Position numbers and translations under genes: made by a program. A model generated the notes under the pieces. It saw only the letters and a program-made list of their open reading frames with translations. It was not told the origin of the DNA and did no database searches. Below are positions 54,682 through 64,000 of a stretch of DNA of 64,000 bases, piece by piece. This stretch comes from Candidatus Flexifilum affinis (GTDB lineage: Bacteria > Chloroflexota > Anaerolineae > Aggregatilineales > Phototrophicaceae), in contig JADJPJ010000093.1 in the NCBI GenBank assembly GCA_016713325.1, forward strand, positions 196,326 through 260,325. The letters run 5' to 3'. How positions within the stretch are numbered: position 1 is the stretch's first letter; each line of letters starts with the position of its first letter.

Positions 54682-55941
54682 ATGATGCGGTTCAGACTCT
54701 TGTTGATCATCGTCGTCCTGGCGTGCTTTACAGGCGGGGTACTGGCCCAGGAAAGCCCGGACGCGCCGCCCGGCTTTGCCAACTGGGACGAAGTCGTCGC
54801 GCAGGCCAATGGCCAGACGGTCAACTGGTACCTGTATGGCGGATCGGATGCCATCAATGGGTTCGTCGACTCGTTCTACGGGCCGATTCTTGCCGAGGAG
54901 TACGGGATTACCCTGAATCGCGTGCCGGTCGCCGACACCGTTGACGCGGTCAATCAGGTGCTCAGTGAAGCCGAGGCCGGCGTGGCCGACGATGCGGGCG
55001 CCGTCGACCTGATCTGGATCAATGGCGAGAACTTCTTCACCCTGCGGCAGGCGGACCTGCTCTATGGCCCGTGGGCGCAGACCCTCCCCAACAGCGCATT
55101 GGTCAACTGGGACAACCCGGCCATCAACCTCGACTTTGGTCGTCCGGTCGACGGCTATGAGAGCCCCTGGTCCAGCGCGCAATTCCATCTCATCTACGAC
55201 TCCGCGCGCCTGTCCGAGGACGATCTGCCGCGCAGTTTCGCCGAACTGACCGCCTGGATAGCGGCGAATCCGGGCCGCTTCACCTACATCGCGCCCGGTC
55301 CGGGCGGCTACATGGGCACACGCTTCGTCAAGCAGATCTTCTTTGAACTCAGCGGCGGTCACGATCAGTGGCTCGGCGACTTCAGCCCGGCGCTTTACGA
55401 CGAGTGGGCGCCCCAGGTGTGGGATCTGCTGAATTCCTGGACGCCGAATCTGTGGCGTCAGGGCGAAACCTACCCGGCCAACGAGAACGAATTGCGCGAT
55501 CTGTTCGCCAACGGGGAGGTCGATTTCGCCTTCACGCAGGAGATTTCCGGCGCGAGCGTCTACATCAACGACGGTCGTCTGCCGGAGACGGCGCGAGCCT
55601 ACGCTTTCTCCGCGAACATGATCGGCGACTTCAACTATGTCGCCATCCCCGGCAACGCGGCGCACAAAGCCGCCGCGCTCGTGCTGGCTGACCTGATTTT
55701 GCGGCCGGACCTGCAAGCCGCGCAGGTCGTGCCGGAGAACGGTTTCGGTCTCGGCTTCGGCATCGATGTCAGCCGCGTCACCGACGAAGCCGATCGTCTG
55801 GCGCTGGAAGAAGCGGCGGCCAGCCTCGGTGTCGGCGCGGCCGACCCGCAGGAACTGTCGGCGGCGCTCGTCTCGGACCTGGCCGCCGAATATCAGACGC
55901 GCGTCGAGGCGGACTGGGAAGCGAATGTCCTCCGGCGATAG
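54682..55941 (+). CDS. ABC transporter substrate-binding protein (YnjB-like)
   Basis: A 419-residue exported binding protein. The signal peptide covers about 1-23 (LLLIIVVLACFTGGVLAQ). The mature part has WDEVVAQANGQTVNWYLYGGSDAINGFVDSFYGPILAEEYGITLNRVPVADTVDAV, DLIWINGENFFTLRQADLLYGPWA and PARSFAEL-like segments typical of the YnjB/thiamine/spermidine class. It starts an operon with two permeases and an ATPase that overlap in turn; the first permease start lies inside its last codons. The substrate is unknown. Confidence 0.88.
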   Translation: MMRFRLLLIIVVLACFTGGVLAQESPDAPPGFANWDEVVAQANGQTVNWYLYGGSDAINGFVDSFYGPILAEEYGITLNRVPVADTVDAVNQVLSEAEAGVADDAGAVDLIWINGENFFTLRQADLLYGPWAQTLPNSALVNWDNPAINLDFGRPVDGYESPWSSAQFHLIYDSARLSEDDLPRSFAELTAWIAANPGRFTYIAPGPGGYMGTRFVKQIFFELSGGHDQWLGDFSPALYDEWAPQVWDLLNSWTPNLWRQGETYPANENELRDLFANGEVDFAFTQEISGASVYINDGRLPETARAYAFSANMIGDFNYVAIPGNAAHKAAALVLADLILRPDLQAAQVVPENGFGLGFGIDVSRVTDEADRLALEEAAASLGVGAADPQELSAALVSDLAAEYQTRVEADWEANVLRR

Positions 55942-56812
55942 GGTTTCGTCCGGGCGGCTGGCGCTGCTGCTCGGGCCATCGCTTGCGGTCATCGTCCTGC
56001 TCTTCGGCGGCGGATTCGCCTTCAGCCTGCTGCAAAGCCTGGGCTGGCAGCCGCTGATCGGCAAGACGACCCTCAGCCTTGATGCCTACGCCAATCTGCT
56101 CTACGGGCCGCAGCATCAAGAGGTGTTCTGGTCCGGGCTGGTCTTCTCGCTGTGGGTTAGCATCGCGAGTACCGTGATCTCCGCCATACTGGCGGTGTTG
56201 ATCGCGCTCCTGATTCACCGGGCGGCGAGTCGCAGCCGGGCGTGGTCGTTCCTGTTTCAGTTCAACCTCCCCGTCCCGCATCTGGTGGCGGCGGTCGGCA
56301 TCCTGTTCCTGCTGTCTCAGAGCGGCCTCGTCTCGCGCGGGGCGACGGCGCTGGGTCTCACCGCGGCGCCGGCGGACTTTCCCGTTCTGGTGCGCGATTC
56401 GAGCGGCTGGGGCATCATCATCACCTATGTCTGGAAAGAAATGCCCTTCATAGGGGTGATCGTGCTGGGCGTGCTGAAGTCGCTGGACGAGTCCTTCGTG
56501 CAGGCGGCGCGCAACCTCGGCGCCAACGCCTGGCAGCGGTTTCGCCACATTGTGCTGCCGCTGATTGCGCCATCGCTGTTCTCATCCTCGCTGATCGTGT
56601 TCGCCTTCACCTTTGGGGCATACGAGATTCCTGCACTGCTCGGCGTGCGCTTTCCCCGCGCGCTCCCGGTCACGGCGCTGTTCCTGTTCAATGACGCCGA
56701 CCTGAACTCGCGCGCCGAGGCGATGGCGCTGAGTGTTCTGATCACGCTGGTGACTTCGCTGGTTATCGGAGGGTACCTATGGCTGCGCGACATCGCCCAG
56801 CGTATCGGCTGA
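55925..56812 (+). CDS. ABC transporter permease (spermidine/putrescine-type), first
   Basis: A 295-residue permease of the BPD_transp_1 family with six membrane segments. The EAA loop is SFVQAARNLGANAWQRFRHIVLPLIAPSLFSSSLIVFAFTFGAYEIPALLG. It overlaps the binding-protein gene by 17 bases and the second permease gene by 34. In YnjC-type systems the two permease domains are fused; here they are separate. Confidence 0.9.
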   Translation: MSSGDRVSSGRLALLLGPSLAVIVLLFGGGFAFSLLQSLGWQPLIGKTTLSLDAYANLLYGPQHQEVFWSGLVFSLWVSIASTVISAILAVLIALLIHRAASRSRAWSFLFQFNLPVPHLVAAVGILFLLSQSGLVSRGATALGLTAAPADFPVLVRDSSGWGIIITYVWKEMPFIGVIVLGVLKSLDESFVQAARNLGANAWQRFRHIVLPLIAPSLFSSSLIVFAFTFGAYEIPALLGVRFPRALPVTALFLFNDADLNSRAEAMALSVLITLVTSLVIGGYLWLRDIAQRIG

Positions 56813-57594
56813 GCACCCCGATACTGCTGCTGGTCTCGGCGCTGCTGGCGGCGCCTTTCATTGCCTTCCTGCTCAACGCCTTCGCGCGCAGTTGGTTTTA
56901 CCCGCAGTTGATCCCCCAGCAGTGGTCGCTCGATGCCTGGATGCGCGTCTTCAGCTCGCAATCCGACTTCTTGCAGGCGCTCGGCAACAGCCTGCTGATC
57001 GCCGGCCTGGTGACGCCCTTGTCGCTGGCGATCGGCCTCCCCGCAGGGCGGGCGCTGGGGTTGTACGCGTTTCGCGGCAAACGCCTGGTCGAGTTTGTGC
57101 TGCTGCTGCCGGCGATTGTGCCGCCGCTGGCCGTCAGCATGGGGCTATCGGTCAACTTTCTGCGCTGGGGGTTGGCGGGGAGCTGGATCGGGGTGAGCAT
57201 CGCGCATCTGGTCCCGGTCCTGCCCTACACCATCCTCATCATGGCGGGCTTCTACAACGGCTACAGCGTCGAGCACGAGCAGCAGGCGCGGGCGCTCGGC
57301 GCGAGACCGCTGGCCGTCTTCCTGCACGTCACCCTGGCGCTGACCCTGCCCGGCATGATCGTCGCGGGCCTGTTTGCCTTTCTCATCTCCTGGAGCCAAT
57401 ACCTGCTCACCCTGCTGATCGGGTCCGGGCGGGTGATCACCCTGCCAATCCTGCTTTTTTCGAGCGCCTCCGGGGGCAACAACGCGATCATCGCGGTACA
57501 GGCCATCCTGTTCACCGCGCCCACGCTGCTGCTCTTGCTGGTGACCAGCCGCGTCCTTTCCAATCACGGCGTTTCCGGGCTGGGACGGTTATGA
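56779..57594 (+). CDS. ABC transporter permease (spermidine/putrescine-type), second
   Basis: A 271-residue permease with six membrane segments. The EAA loop is EHEQQARALGARPLAVFLHVTLALTLPGMIVAGLFAFLISWSQYLLTLLIG. It pairs with the first permease to form the channel. The stop overlaps the ATPase start by four bases (ATGA). Confidence 0.9.
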   Translation: MAARHRPAYRLSTPILLLVSALLAAPFIAFLLNAFARSWFYPQLIPQQWSLDAWMRVFSSQSDFLQALGNSLLIAGLVTPLSLAIGLPAGRALGLYAFRGKRLVEFVLLLPAIVPPLAVSMGLSVNFLRWGLAGSWIGVSIAHLVPVLPYTILIMAGFYNGYSVEHEQQARALGARPLAVFLHVTLALTLPGMIVAGLFAFLISWSQYLLTLLIGSGRVITLPILLFSSASGGNNAIIAVQAILFTAPTLLLLLVTSRVLSNHGVSGLGRL

Positions 57595-58625
57595 CACGGG
57601 TTGAACTGGACAAGATCAGCAAGCACTATCAGGGCGGCGGCGCGGCGGCGGTCGATCGGATTTCGCTGGACGTCGACTCCGGGTCGATCGTCGCGCTGCT
57701 CGGCATGTCCGGGTCGGGCAAGACGACGCTGCTCAAAATCATCGCCGGTATCATCGATCCGTCCGGTGGAGATGTGCGCTTCGACGGGCAGAGTGTCCGG
57801 CATCTGCCGACCGAGCGCCGGGGCGCGATCATGGTGTTCCAGAATCATCTTCTGTTCCCGCACATGACCGTCGAACAGAACATCGCCTTTGGCCTCAGGA
57901 TGCAGGGACTGGAGCGCAAGCTCATTCAGGAGCGCGTCGCCGAGATGCTCCGGCTGATCCAACTGCCGGGCCTGGGCAAACGGCGGCCGGCACAGCTCTC
58001 CGGCGGGCAGCAGCAGCGGGTGGCGCTGGCACGGGCGCTGGTCGTCGGTCCGCGCGTGCTGCTGCTCGACGAACCCCTCAGCAACCTGGATGCCGGCCTG
58101 CGCGACGAAATGCGCGAACTGATCCTGCGTGTCCAGCAGCATTTCAAAATCACGACGCTGATTGTCACCCACGATCAGCAGGATGCGGTCGTGCTTGCCA
58201 ACCGAATTGCGCTCATGCGCGAAGGGAAGCTGCAGCAGTTCGCGACGCCGGATGTCCTGTTCCATCGTCCGGAAACTGAAGCGGTCGCACGCTTTTTCGG
58301 CGGCATGAACTTTCTCCCAGCGCACGTCCTGAACGGCGCCGCCACGACCTCGGTGGGCGCATTCCGAACGGACGCGGACCATCTCTCAGGAGAGGTCACC
58401 CTGACCATTCGGCCGGAGCGGATTCAGTTTGCCGGGCAGGAAACGGAAAACCGGATCTGTGGCGCCGTCGAGCGCCGGCAGTTCATGGGCACTACCCACC
58501 GCTATCAGGTGCGCATTTCAGGCGATGTCCTGCTCACCGTAGACACGTCCAGCCTGCGCGCCGAAACCGGCGAGATCGTTTCGCTCTACTTGCCGCCAGA
58601 AGATCTCTGGCTGATGCGACGTTAG
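57591..58625 (+). CDS. ABC transporter ATPase with TOBE domain (PotA/YnjD-like)
   Basis: A 344-residue ATPase: Walker A GMSGSGKTTLLKI (about residues 39-51), Q-loop VFQNHLLFPHMTV, signature LSGGQQQRVALARAL, Walker B VLLLDEPLSNLD and the switch His in LIVTHDQQDAV. The C-terminal about 90 residues (VTLTIRPERIQFAG...RRQFMGTTHRYQVRISGDVLLTVDT) form a TOBE-type domain. It energises the importer encoded just upstream and ends the operon. About 255 bases without a recognisable gene follow. Confidence 0.93.
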   Translation: MTRVELDKISKHYQGGGAAAVDRISLDVDSGSIVALLGMSGSGKTTLLKIIAGIIDPSGGDVRFDGQSVRHLPTERRGAIMVFQNHLLFPHMTVEQNIAFGLRMQGLERKLIQERVAEMLRLIQLPGLGKRRPAQLSGGQQQRVALARALVVGPRVLLLDEPLSNLDAGLRDEMRELILRVQQHFKITTLIVTHDQQDAVVLANRIALMREGKLQQFATPDVLFHRPETEAVARFFGGMNFLPAHVLNGAATTSVGAFRTDADHLSGEVTLTIRPERIQFAGQETENRICGAVERRQFMGTTHRYQVRISGDVLLTVDTSSLRAETGEIVSLYLPPEDLWLMRR

Positions 58626-58881
58626 GCTGTTCCAGGAAAATGGCTGTCCACAAAAGATAGGGGATTGCTGAACGATCCGGCGCTGCCTAACACGTTGGGA
58701 TTGTAAGCCCATGCCCCAAGGGCCTCAGCAAACAACCCTGGCGGCAAGACAGGCGAAGGGTTGCCCATGCCCTTTTGAAAAACTCGCATCTTTGTCGACG
58801 CGCGATGTAAGGGACGGTTAGGTGACTGTAAGGTCTTTACGGCATGCTGTGTACAACGTCCATTGAGATGATAAGCTTCCG

Positions 58882-59691
58882 ATGCGTGAACAGCAACAGC
58901 TCCCAAAAGCCAATAGTCAACTGTTCTGGACACTGAAATCCCACGTCGAGAAAATTCCCGGCGCCTTTCGCCTGTACAAGTTTGTCACCTCGAGGACCGG
59001 CGAAGGCAAAATCTACACGGTCGCCAGCGGTCCCATGCAGGGGCTGCGCTGGAAACGCTACAATCGTCTGCCCTACTGGTATCACGCGGGTTTGTACGAG
59101 CCACAGCTCACAAACTATATTCAGCAGCATTTGCCTCCAGGTGGAGTATTCTGGGACATCGGCGCGCACGCGGGATACCACGCGATCTGCGCGGCGCGGG
59201 TGGTCGGGGAACAGGGCCGAGTGATCGCCGTCGAAGCCGATCCGGATATCGCGGCGATCATGCGTGAGCAGATCGCGCTCAACGCGTTGCAGAATGTGAC
59301 CGTGCTGCCCCAGGCGGTCGCCGACAAGGTGGGCACGATCACCTTCATGCGCAGCGGCCTCGACTCACGCACGAGTTCCATTGCCGGACTCGGCGGCGAA
59401 AGAGGTCAGGGCACCGCCATTGACGTGCCGACGATCACGCTCGACGTGTTGCTGGAGCAATACCCCCCGCCCGATATGCTCAAGATGGATATCGAAGGCG
59501 CGGAGATCTACGCACTCCCAGGCGGCGAGCGTCTCTTCAGCGCCGAGTACCGACCGGAACATGTCCTGATCGGTGTGCATGGGGAGAACGCCCGACGTTT
59601 TACCGAACAGTATCTCGAATCGCACGGCTATCAGATCCTCTCGGTTCCCGGCTTTGAACCGGATGTGAACCTTGTAGCGGTGCGGCGGTAG
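58882..59691 (+). CDS. FkbM family methyltransferase
   Basis: A 269-residue SAM-dependent methyltransferase of the FkbM class. Motif I is FWDIGAHAGYHAICAARVVGEQGRVIAVEADPD (about residues 90-122). The FkbM C-terminal marks are ITLDVLLEQYPPPDMLKMDIEGAEIYALPGGERLF, where KMDIEGAE is the family signature. These enzymes O-methylate sugars or polyketides. The gene stands alone; the frame ends just before a repeat cluster. Confidence 0.9.
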   Translation: MREQQQLPKANSQLFWTLKSHVEKIPGAFRLYKFVTSRTGEGKIYTVASGPMQGLRWKRYNRLPYWYHAGLYEPQLTNYIQQHLPPGGVFWDIGAHAGYHAICAARVVGEQGRVIAVEADPDIAAIMREQIALNALQNVTVLPQAVADKVGTITFMRSGLDSRTSSIAGLGGERGQGTAIDVPTITLDVLLEQYPPPDMLKMDIEGAEIYALPGGERLFSAEYRPEHVLIGVHGENARRFTEQYLESHGYQILSVPGFEPDVNLVAVRR

Positions 59692-59796
59692 CTTCATCAC
59701 GCAACCCAGGCTTCGTTCGTTGGAGCGATGCCTGACATAGTTTCGTCCACACCGGTGGCATAGATACCTTACCATGGCGGGGTGAGGGACACAGAC

Positions 59797-59875
59797 TCTC
59801 CCCTTCTCCCCGCTTGCAAGGCGCTTGCTTGCAAGGCGTTTGCGTGGGAGAAGGGGATGAGGGGCAAACAAATCA
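59797..59875. repeat. inverted partner of the 38.99 kb repeat
   Basis: The block ctccccttctccccgc, gcttgcttgcaaggcg, tgcgtgggagaagggg and atgaggggcaaa is a close reverse complement of 38988-39068. It sits immediately before the MITE-like copy, as its partner sits immediately before two such elements, so the repeats travel or accumulate together. Confidence 0.7.
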
Positions 59876-59886
59876 CTGACAGGCGC

Positions 59887-60047
59887 TAGAGCATATCTGA
59901 AAAAACACAATTCGCCTCAATCGGGCGCATCGCGATGCGCCCCTACACACGGAGATCGCGCGTAGGGGCGGTTCGTGAACCGCCCTCCATGAACCGCGAG
60001 CCGCCGATTCGAGAGAGCGCCATGAATTTTCAGATACGCGAGAGCTA
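59887..60047. repeat. MITE-like element, copy of 39306-39415 with longer right arm
   Basis: The left end TAGAGCATATCTGA, the core gcctcaatcgggcgcatcgc plus hairpins, and the block cacgg-gatcgcgcgtagggg are shared with 39306-39415. The right part (ccatgaaccgcgagccgccg and on) is extra, and the element ends CAGATACGCGAGAGCTA at 60047. The last bases form the stop of the neighbouring epimerase gene in its corrected frame. Confidence 0.72.
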
Positions 60048-61032
60048 AGCTTCTGATCGGCGTACCACTGAGCCGTACGTCGGATCCCTCGTGGGCGGTG
60101 ATCCTGGGCGTGTAGCCGAGGCTGCTGCTGCGCTTTGTTCATCTCGAACGAGCGGTTGTGGTGGAAGAAATCCACGCGCCGGCGGTAGAGTGGGGGTTCG
60201 ATCTTAAGGGACTTGCATACATCCTCGACCACTGCACTCAGCGCGTAGACAGGCCCATGAGGAACCCGCAAGCGAGGAGCGGGCACCTCCAGAGCTTCAG
60301 CAATCATCTGACACAGATCGTTGATCGAAACCGAGTGCTCGCCTCCGATGATGTAGACTTCCCCCACCGAACTTGAGTTCGCTGCCGCCAGCATGAAGCC
60401 GGTGGCCAGGTCCTCGACATGGACCATGTGAAAGTGAGGTTCCCCCGGAACCCACAATCACGAACATCCCTTCTTGATCGACCGGAACAGCTTGAGAAGG
60501 CGCAAATCCCCTTCCCGTAAATGCTGGCTGGCGCACGATCGTAACGGGACGCGACCCGCACGAGCGTACTCCAGGCGATCTGCTCCCCCTGCATTTTGGA
60601 GTATTGATAGTCATCACAGGGATTGTAAGGCGTATCTTCGTTGGCTGGTGGCGTCTCAACATGTCCTAAGACCCCAATGGTGCTGCAGTGGACAAACCTG
60701 GACACCCCTGCCTTCTCCGCAGCATCGAGCATGTTCCTGGTGCCATTGGCATTGATATCGATGAGTTCGCTGGCGGTTGCCTTACCCGAACGGAAGGATG
60801 CTGCAACGTGATAGACAATGTCGCATCCCTGTACGGCACGTAGACAGGCCTCCGGATCGCGAACATCGCCCACGACAACGTCCAGACTTGCAGCCTGATG
60901 CTCGGGGAGCTTTTGCGGATCGCGTACAAGAGTTCTCACCTCCTGCCCGTCTGCGAGCAAACGCTGGGCGAGGTGATTGCCCGTGAATCCAGCGCCTCCG
61001 GTCACCAGGACTTTCCGCTTCGGATCGAACAT
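60045..61032 (-). CDS. NAD-dependent epimerase/dehydratase, several frameshifts
   Basis: An extended short-chain dehydrogenase. The N-terminus MFDPKRKVLVTGGAGFTGNHLAQRLLADG has the TGGxGFxG motif; GCDIVYHVAASFRSG, NANGTRNMLDAAEKAGVSRFVHCSTIGVLGH and the catalytic YQYSKMQGEQ (YxxxK) follow. After that at least five single-base indels between about 60400 and 60600 split the frame; the pieces VPVTIV, ASIYGKG, LRLLKLFRSIKKG and FVIVGSGEPHFHMVHVEDLATGFMLAA are readable in different frames. Two compensating indels near 60090-60130 hide LGYTPRITAHEG. The substrate is probably a nucleotide sugar. Either a pseudogene or a low-quality stretch. Confidence 0.7.
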
Positions 61033-61048
61033 GGACCCTCCAATTCAA

Positions 61049-61482
61049 ACTATCGTTTGCCTGCTGTTCCCAATATGCATGGTCTTTCGTTCTGTTGGGA
61101 TCGGCGAATAGTACTAGTCGAGTGCCAGGATGCGAGGGAGAAGACGAGAGGAATTCTAATCAAATTAGAAAACGCTTAGAGCGTTCAGTGTGGTTTTGGC
61201 GATGAACAGGAAAATCTCATCCACTTAACATGTTTATCTCTTATGCGCATCCCGCGGCCCACCACGGTTCGGAAGCCCGGAAACGACGATGCGACAGCCG
61301 GTGGATGCGTGTCTTCGTCTCGTTCCTGCTGGCTCTGAGCAAACTGGAGCAGCGGATGGGTAGCATTGTTGAGGCCGACAATCTGGGCGAAGCATTTGCT
61401 GCCATCGTCAACGCAATCGGTCGTTTGCCATCCCAACGCGCACGAGGACGCTTCCCGTTGAAACGTGGTGTTCCTGTTCACG
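61049..61482. other. intergenic region with one inverted repeat
   Basis: No convincing gene lies here. An AT-rich inverted repeat TTCTAAT-caa-ATTAGAA is at 61154-61170, upstream of the epimerase, and might be an operator. The rest is unstructured to my reading. Confidence 0.45.
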
Positions 61483-63875
61483 TCAGCCTGAGAGACGCGC
61501 ACGGCGATGAGTGAGTGCTTTTGTCTCACGCCACAACCTGGGTGCGTACGCGCCCACGGCAATGAGCAGCGCCATCAGCAGACCGAACGGGGCGATGTCC
61601 TGGTCAGGTCGCGTATAGACGAGTGGTGGCATGAAGTTGACCCAGGTGATGTAAATCGGCGCGAAAACGGAGATGACCGCCCAGACGACAGCAGCCCACG
61701 CAGGAAAGCGCAACATTCGAGGCACCAGAAACGCGAGTGCAAGGCCGGCACCGCCCAATGTAACGTTCTCCCACGTATCCGGCTGATAGTAGAGGAAGAA
61801 CCAGCTGAACGAAATCCAAACTGCAATGCCCGCAGCGAAACTCGCGATGGCGGCGAGCACATATCGCGCCGGCGCGGAGACACGTCCGCGAAGCCGGAGC
61901 GGCAGTTCGTCCGCCAGAATAAAGGTCAAGGCCACGACCAGACCAACCGAGATGCCTGTCGATGTCGCACGACTGATTCCCTCGGCAAAGAAGATCTGAG
62001 CTGATGAAATCTGGAAGTACGCGTAAAGCCCGAAGGCAAGCGCCCCGCCGACGTAGGCCCACAAATAACGAACCAGCACCTGCCCAGCAATCTGGCCCTG
62101 GAGCGTGCGGACGCTGGTTTCTGCAAACCGCCGCTGCAGCGCCGTCGCGTCCGCGTCGGCCAACCACTCCTGCGCACGCAGCGCACGAACGCCGCGCCAC
62201 AGATAATCCCGGTGATAGCCGGCCCGCTCCCACGCTTCAGCTGCCTGGGCAATCTCAGCACTCAGAACCAGATCCTCACGCGCCTGTGCCAGCCACCCCC
62301 CGTAAGCGTTCCCACTCACGAATGAGCGCTTCGTGGCTCACCTCAAGCCAGATGGCCGGTTCATCTTCATTACCAACCTGCCCTGTGATATCACGGCTGG
62401 CCACCACCAGGCGGCTCTGCGGGCTGGTCAGACAGTCAATGACGTTTTGGACGGCCTCAGCCGGCTTGTCCCGAAAACTCGACGCCTGGATCGTGACACG
62501 GCGGCGAACATACTCTCCCAGGGGTGGAACGTCTACGAGTTGTACAAGCAGCCGCCGCGCGATCTCTTCTCTTCCGGGTTCATCTCATCATAAATCGCCT
62601 CGGCATGTTGGGTCAGAGCCCGGCGCACGCCGCCGATTGCTTCGTAGGCCCGTATGGTTATGGTACGGCCCTCGCGGGCCTCATACAGCTTGTCAAGTGC
62701 ATATTGAAGCAGCGGCAGCGAGCCTGGCTGGGCGCGCACATCGTCGAGGATGCGTTCTACCAACCCCGCCTCGTATTCCAGTCCGACAGCAGCGGCAGGA
62801 CCTTCGATGCTCCGTCGCAGCTCACTGCCGGTCATCTCCGCCGTGATGAGCAGATCTGAAACCTTCGAACAGCCGCGCGAGCAGTGGGTATTCGCTCAAC
62901 CGATCGAAGTAATCCGCGCGCATCGTGATGACCACTGTAGCTCGTCCGCCATTGATGTTCGCCGCTGTCGTCAATGCCTCAAGAAAGCGCTCACGTTCAA
63001 CTGCGGATGCCCTTGTGAATACTTCCTCGAACTGGTCGATCACGATGACGAAGCGCGCGTCTTCGGGGTGATCGACCATCGCGCCGGCAATCATCTGGTT
63101 CAGGTTGTCCGACTCAGCGTTGATCAACGCAACCAGCTCGGGCAGCAGCCGATTTCCGCCAACAATGGACAGGAGGCGAGCGGCGAGCGCCTGCACGGGC
63201 TGTGGGCCTGGTGTAAACATGACCAGCGGCCAGCTTTCGGAACCCGCGATCTTCCCGGCACGCACCGCGGGGATTAACCCCGCGCGAACCAGAGAGCTCT
63301 TGCCGCTGCCGCTCGCTCCCACGACCGCGATGAAGCGGCACTCGCGGACACGATCCACAATGCGGGCGACCAGCTCCTCCCGCCCAAAAAAGAGAGTCGC
63401 GTCCGTCTGCTGGAATGGCTCGAGCCCTTTGAACGGGTTCCTGATGTCGGCCAAGGGTGTGGATGCCGCCGCTGCTTCTGCCATACCGGGCAGCGCGCGA
63501 AGCAGATCCGGAAATGCGCTCGTAGCCGGGCCGGAAATCGACGATCTGAATGTCGAGAAGGCGTTCCGTCTCTTCGTACTGCTTCAGCAAGTCCATGCAG
63601 TCGATGGGCATGATGGGCACCAGGACCTTATCCTGACCACGTGCCAGGAAGATCTCTCGCCGCACCCAGGGGCTTTCCACCGCATCGGGGGTGAGGCAGG
63701 CGACAACAATATCAGCCTGGGACAGACCTTTGAAAATCTCCTGCTCCCACAGGGCACCCCCGACAATCCGCCGAAAATCGATCCAGACGTCGAGGCCGGC
63801 ATCGCTTAAATCGCGAGCGACGCGCTCAGCGAAATCGCGATTCTTGCTCGAGTACGAGATGAACACCTTCTTCAT
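61483..63875 (-). CDS. TIR-nSTAND1-membrane protein, four frameshifts
   Basis: About 800 residues if joined. The TIR domain starts the protein (KKVFISYSSKNRDFAERVARDLSDAGLDVWIDFRRIVGGALWEQEI...VESPWVRREI, about residues 1-130), with Glu of the WxxEI region as a possible NADase residue. The nSTAND1 ATPase follows (NPFKGLEPFQQTDATLFFGREEL; Walker A VVGASGSGKSSLVRAGLIP; Walker B RFVIVIDQFEEVF), then SLPLLQYALDKLYEAREG and VSHEALIREWERLRGWL. The C-terminal part has six hydrophobic segments. Breaks lie near 63490, in the A3 at 62859-62861, near 62568, and in the C6 at 62295-62300. The class is used in immune-like and stress signalling; membrane attachment by the C-terminus is inferred. Confidence 0.8.
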
Positions 63876-64000
63876 CAGGTGGACCCTTTCGCTGGCGCCG
63901 ATGATGCATCCGACTGGTTGGTGGTTACAGCATACTCCATTTTGGTCGGCGTGCGTTCTGATCGCGCGCAGTCGGAAGGGACTGCACGCGAAGGTGGGCA

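Noticed and set aside
58626..58881. tRNA or riboswitch in the gap before the FkbM gene
   Set aside because: No cloverleaf or known aptamer core could be drawn from the sequence.
61230..61514. Plus-strand frame starting FISYAH, similar to a TIR start
   Set aside because: Only the first six residues resemble TIR; no further TIR blocks follow and the composition is not gene-like.

Overview
The window looks like a piece of a GC-rich, free-living Chloroflexota genome, probably Anaerolineae or a near relative. This is inferred from the gene mix (HAAS-domain protein, imuA-imuB-DUF6504-dnaE2, a dockerin-bearing secreted subtilase, STAND/WD40 proteins, reductive dehalogenases) and from short GTAGGGAC...GTCCCTAC hairpin repeats; no marker gene or rRNA is present to prove it. 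No tRNA, rRNA, CRISPR array, intact transposase or phage module was seen.

Layout. 1-3.3 kb: the C-terminal half of a STAND-type protein with about 15 WD40 repeats, then an alpha/beta hydrolase. 3.4-7.2 kb: GntR and PadR regulators, membrane proteins, a quinone-oxidoreductase-like enzyme. 7.3-10 kb: an arsenic operon on the minus strand (arsC, an arsR-arsC fusion, a phosphoesterase, an aquaporin) with no arsenite pump gene. 10.3-15.5 kb: a giant secreted protease (subtilase + seven-repeat propeller + lipase-like domain + dockerin), bordered on its far side by a copy of the dnaE2 3' end. 15.6-21.2 kb: the SOS mutagenesis cassette imuA-imuB-DUF6504-dnaE2; dnaE2 carries an in-frame insert built from genomic hairpin repeats. 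21.5-24.3 kb: methyltransferase, secreted propeller protein, DinB-like protein.

24.7-39 kb: a plus-strand locus starting with a GntR regulator, followed by a complete ribose-type ABC importer and then enzymes matching the D-apiose/D-apionate pathway (lactonase, RuBisCO-like protein, DUF1537 kinase, oxidoisomerase, Gfo/Idh/MocA dehydrogenase) plus a DUF6786 protein and a TIM-barrel protein. Most pathway genes overlap by 4 bp or abut, so import and breakdown of a plant cell-wall branched pentose are probably co-expressed.

40.5-50.9 kb: an organohalide-respiration-like locus on the minus strand. One unit is histidine kinase, response regulator, rdhB-like, rdhA2, all overlapping by 4 bp. A second unit begins with a cobalamin riboswitch plus terminator and contains an FmdB zinc ribbon, rdhA1, rdhB, an FMN-binding/ferredoxin-type membrane protein (RdhC/PceC-like), a small membrane protein and an ApbE flavin transferase. 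A second, orphan cobalamin riboswitch lies beyond apbE with no gene downstream. A Crp/Fnr regulator diverges from the kinase.

51-64 kb: a poly-G block that is almost certainly a sequencing or assembly artefact, DUF427, a truncated YjeF, a TVP38 plus MerA-like reductase pair, a decayed CDP-alcohol phosphatidyltransferase, an ABC transporter of the YnjB/spermidine-putrescine class, an FkbM methyltransferase, repeats, a frameshifted epimerase and a frameshifted TIR-nSTAND1-membrane protein. Single-base indels, mostly at homopolymers, break about ten otherwise normal genes; they are best read first as sequence errors. Genes from about 25 to 47 kb are clean.
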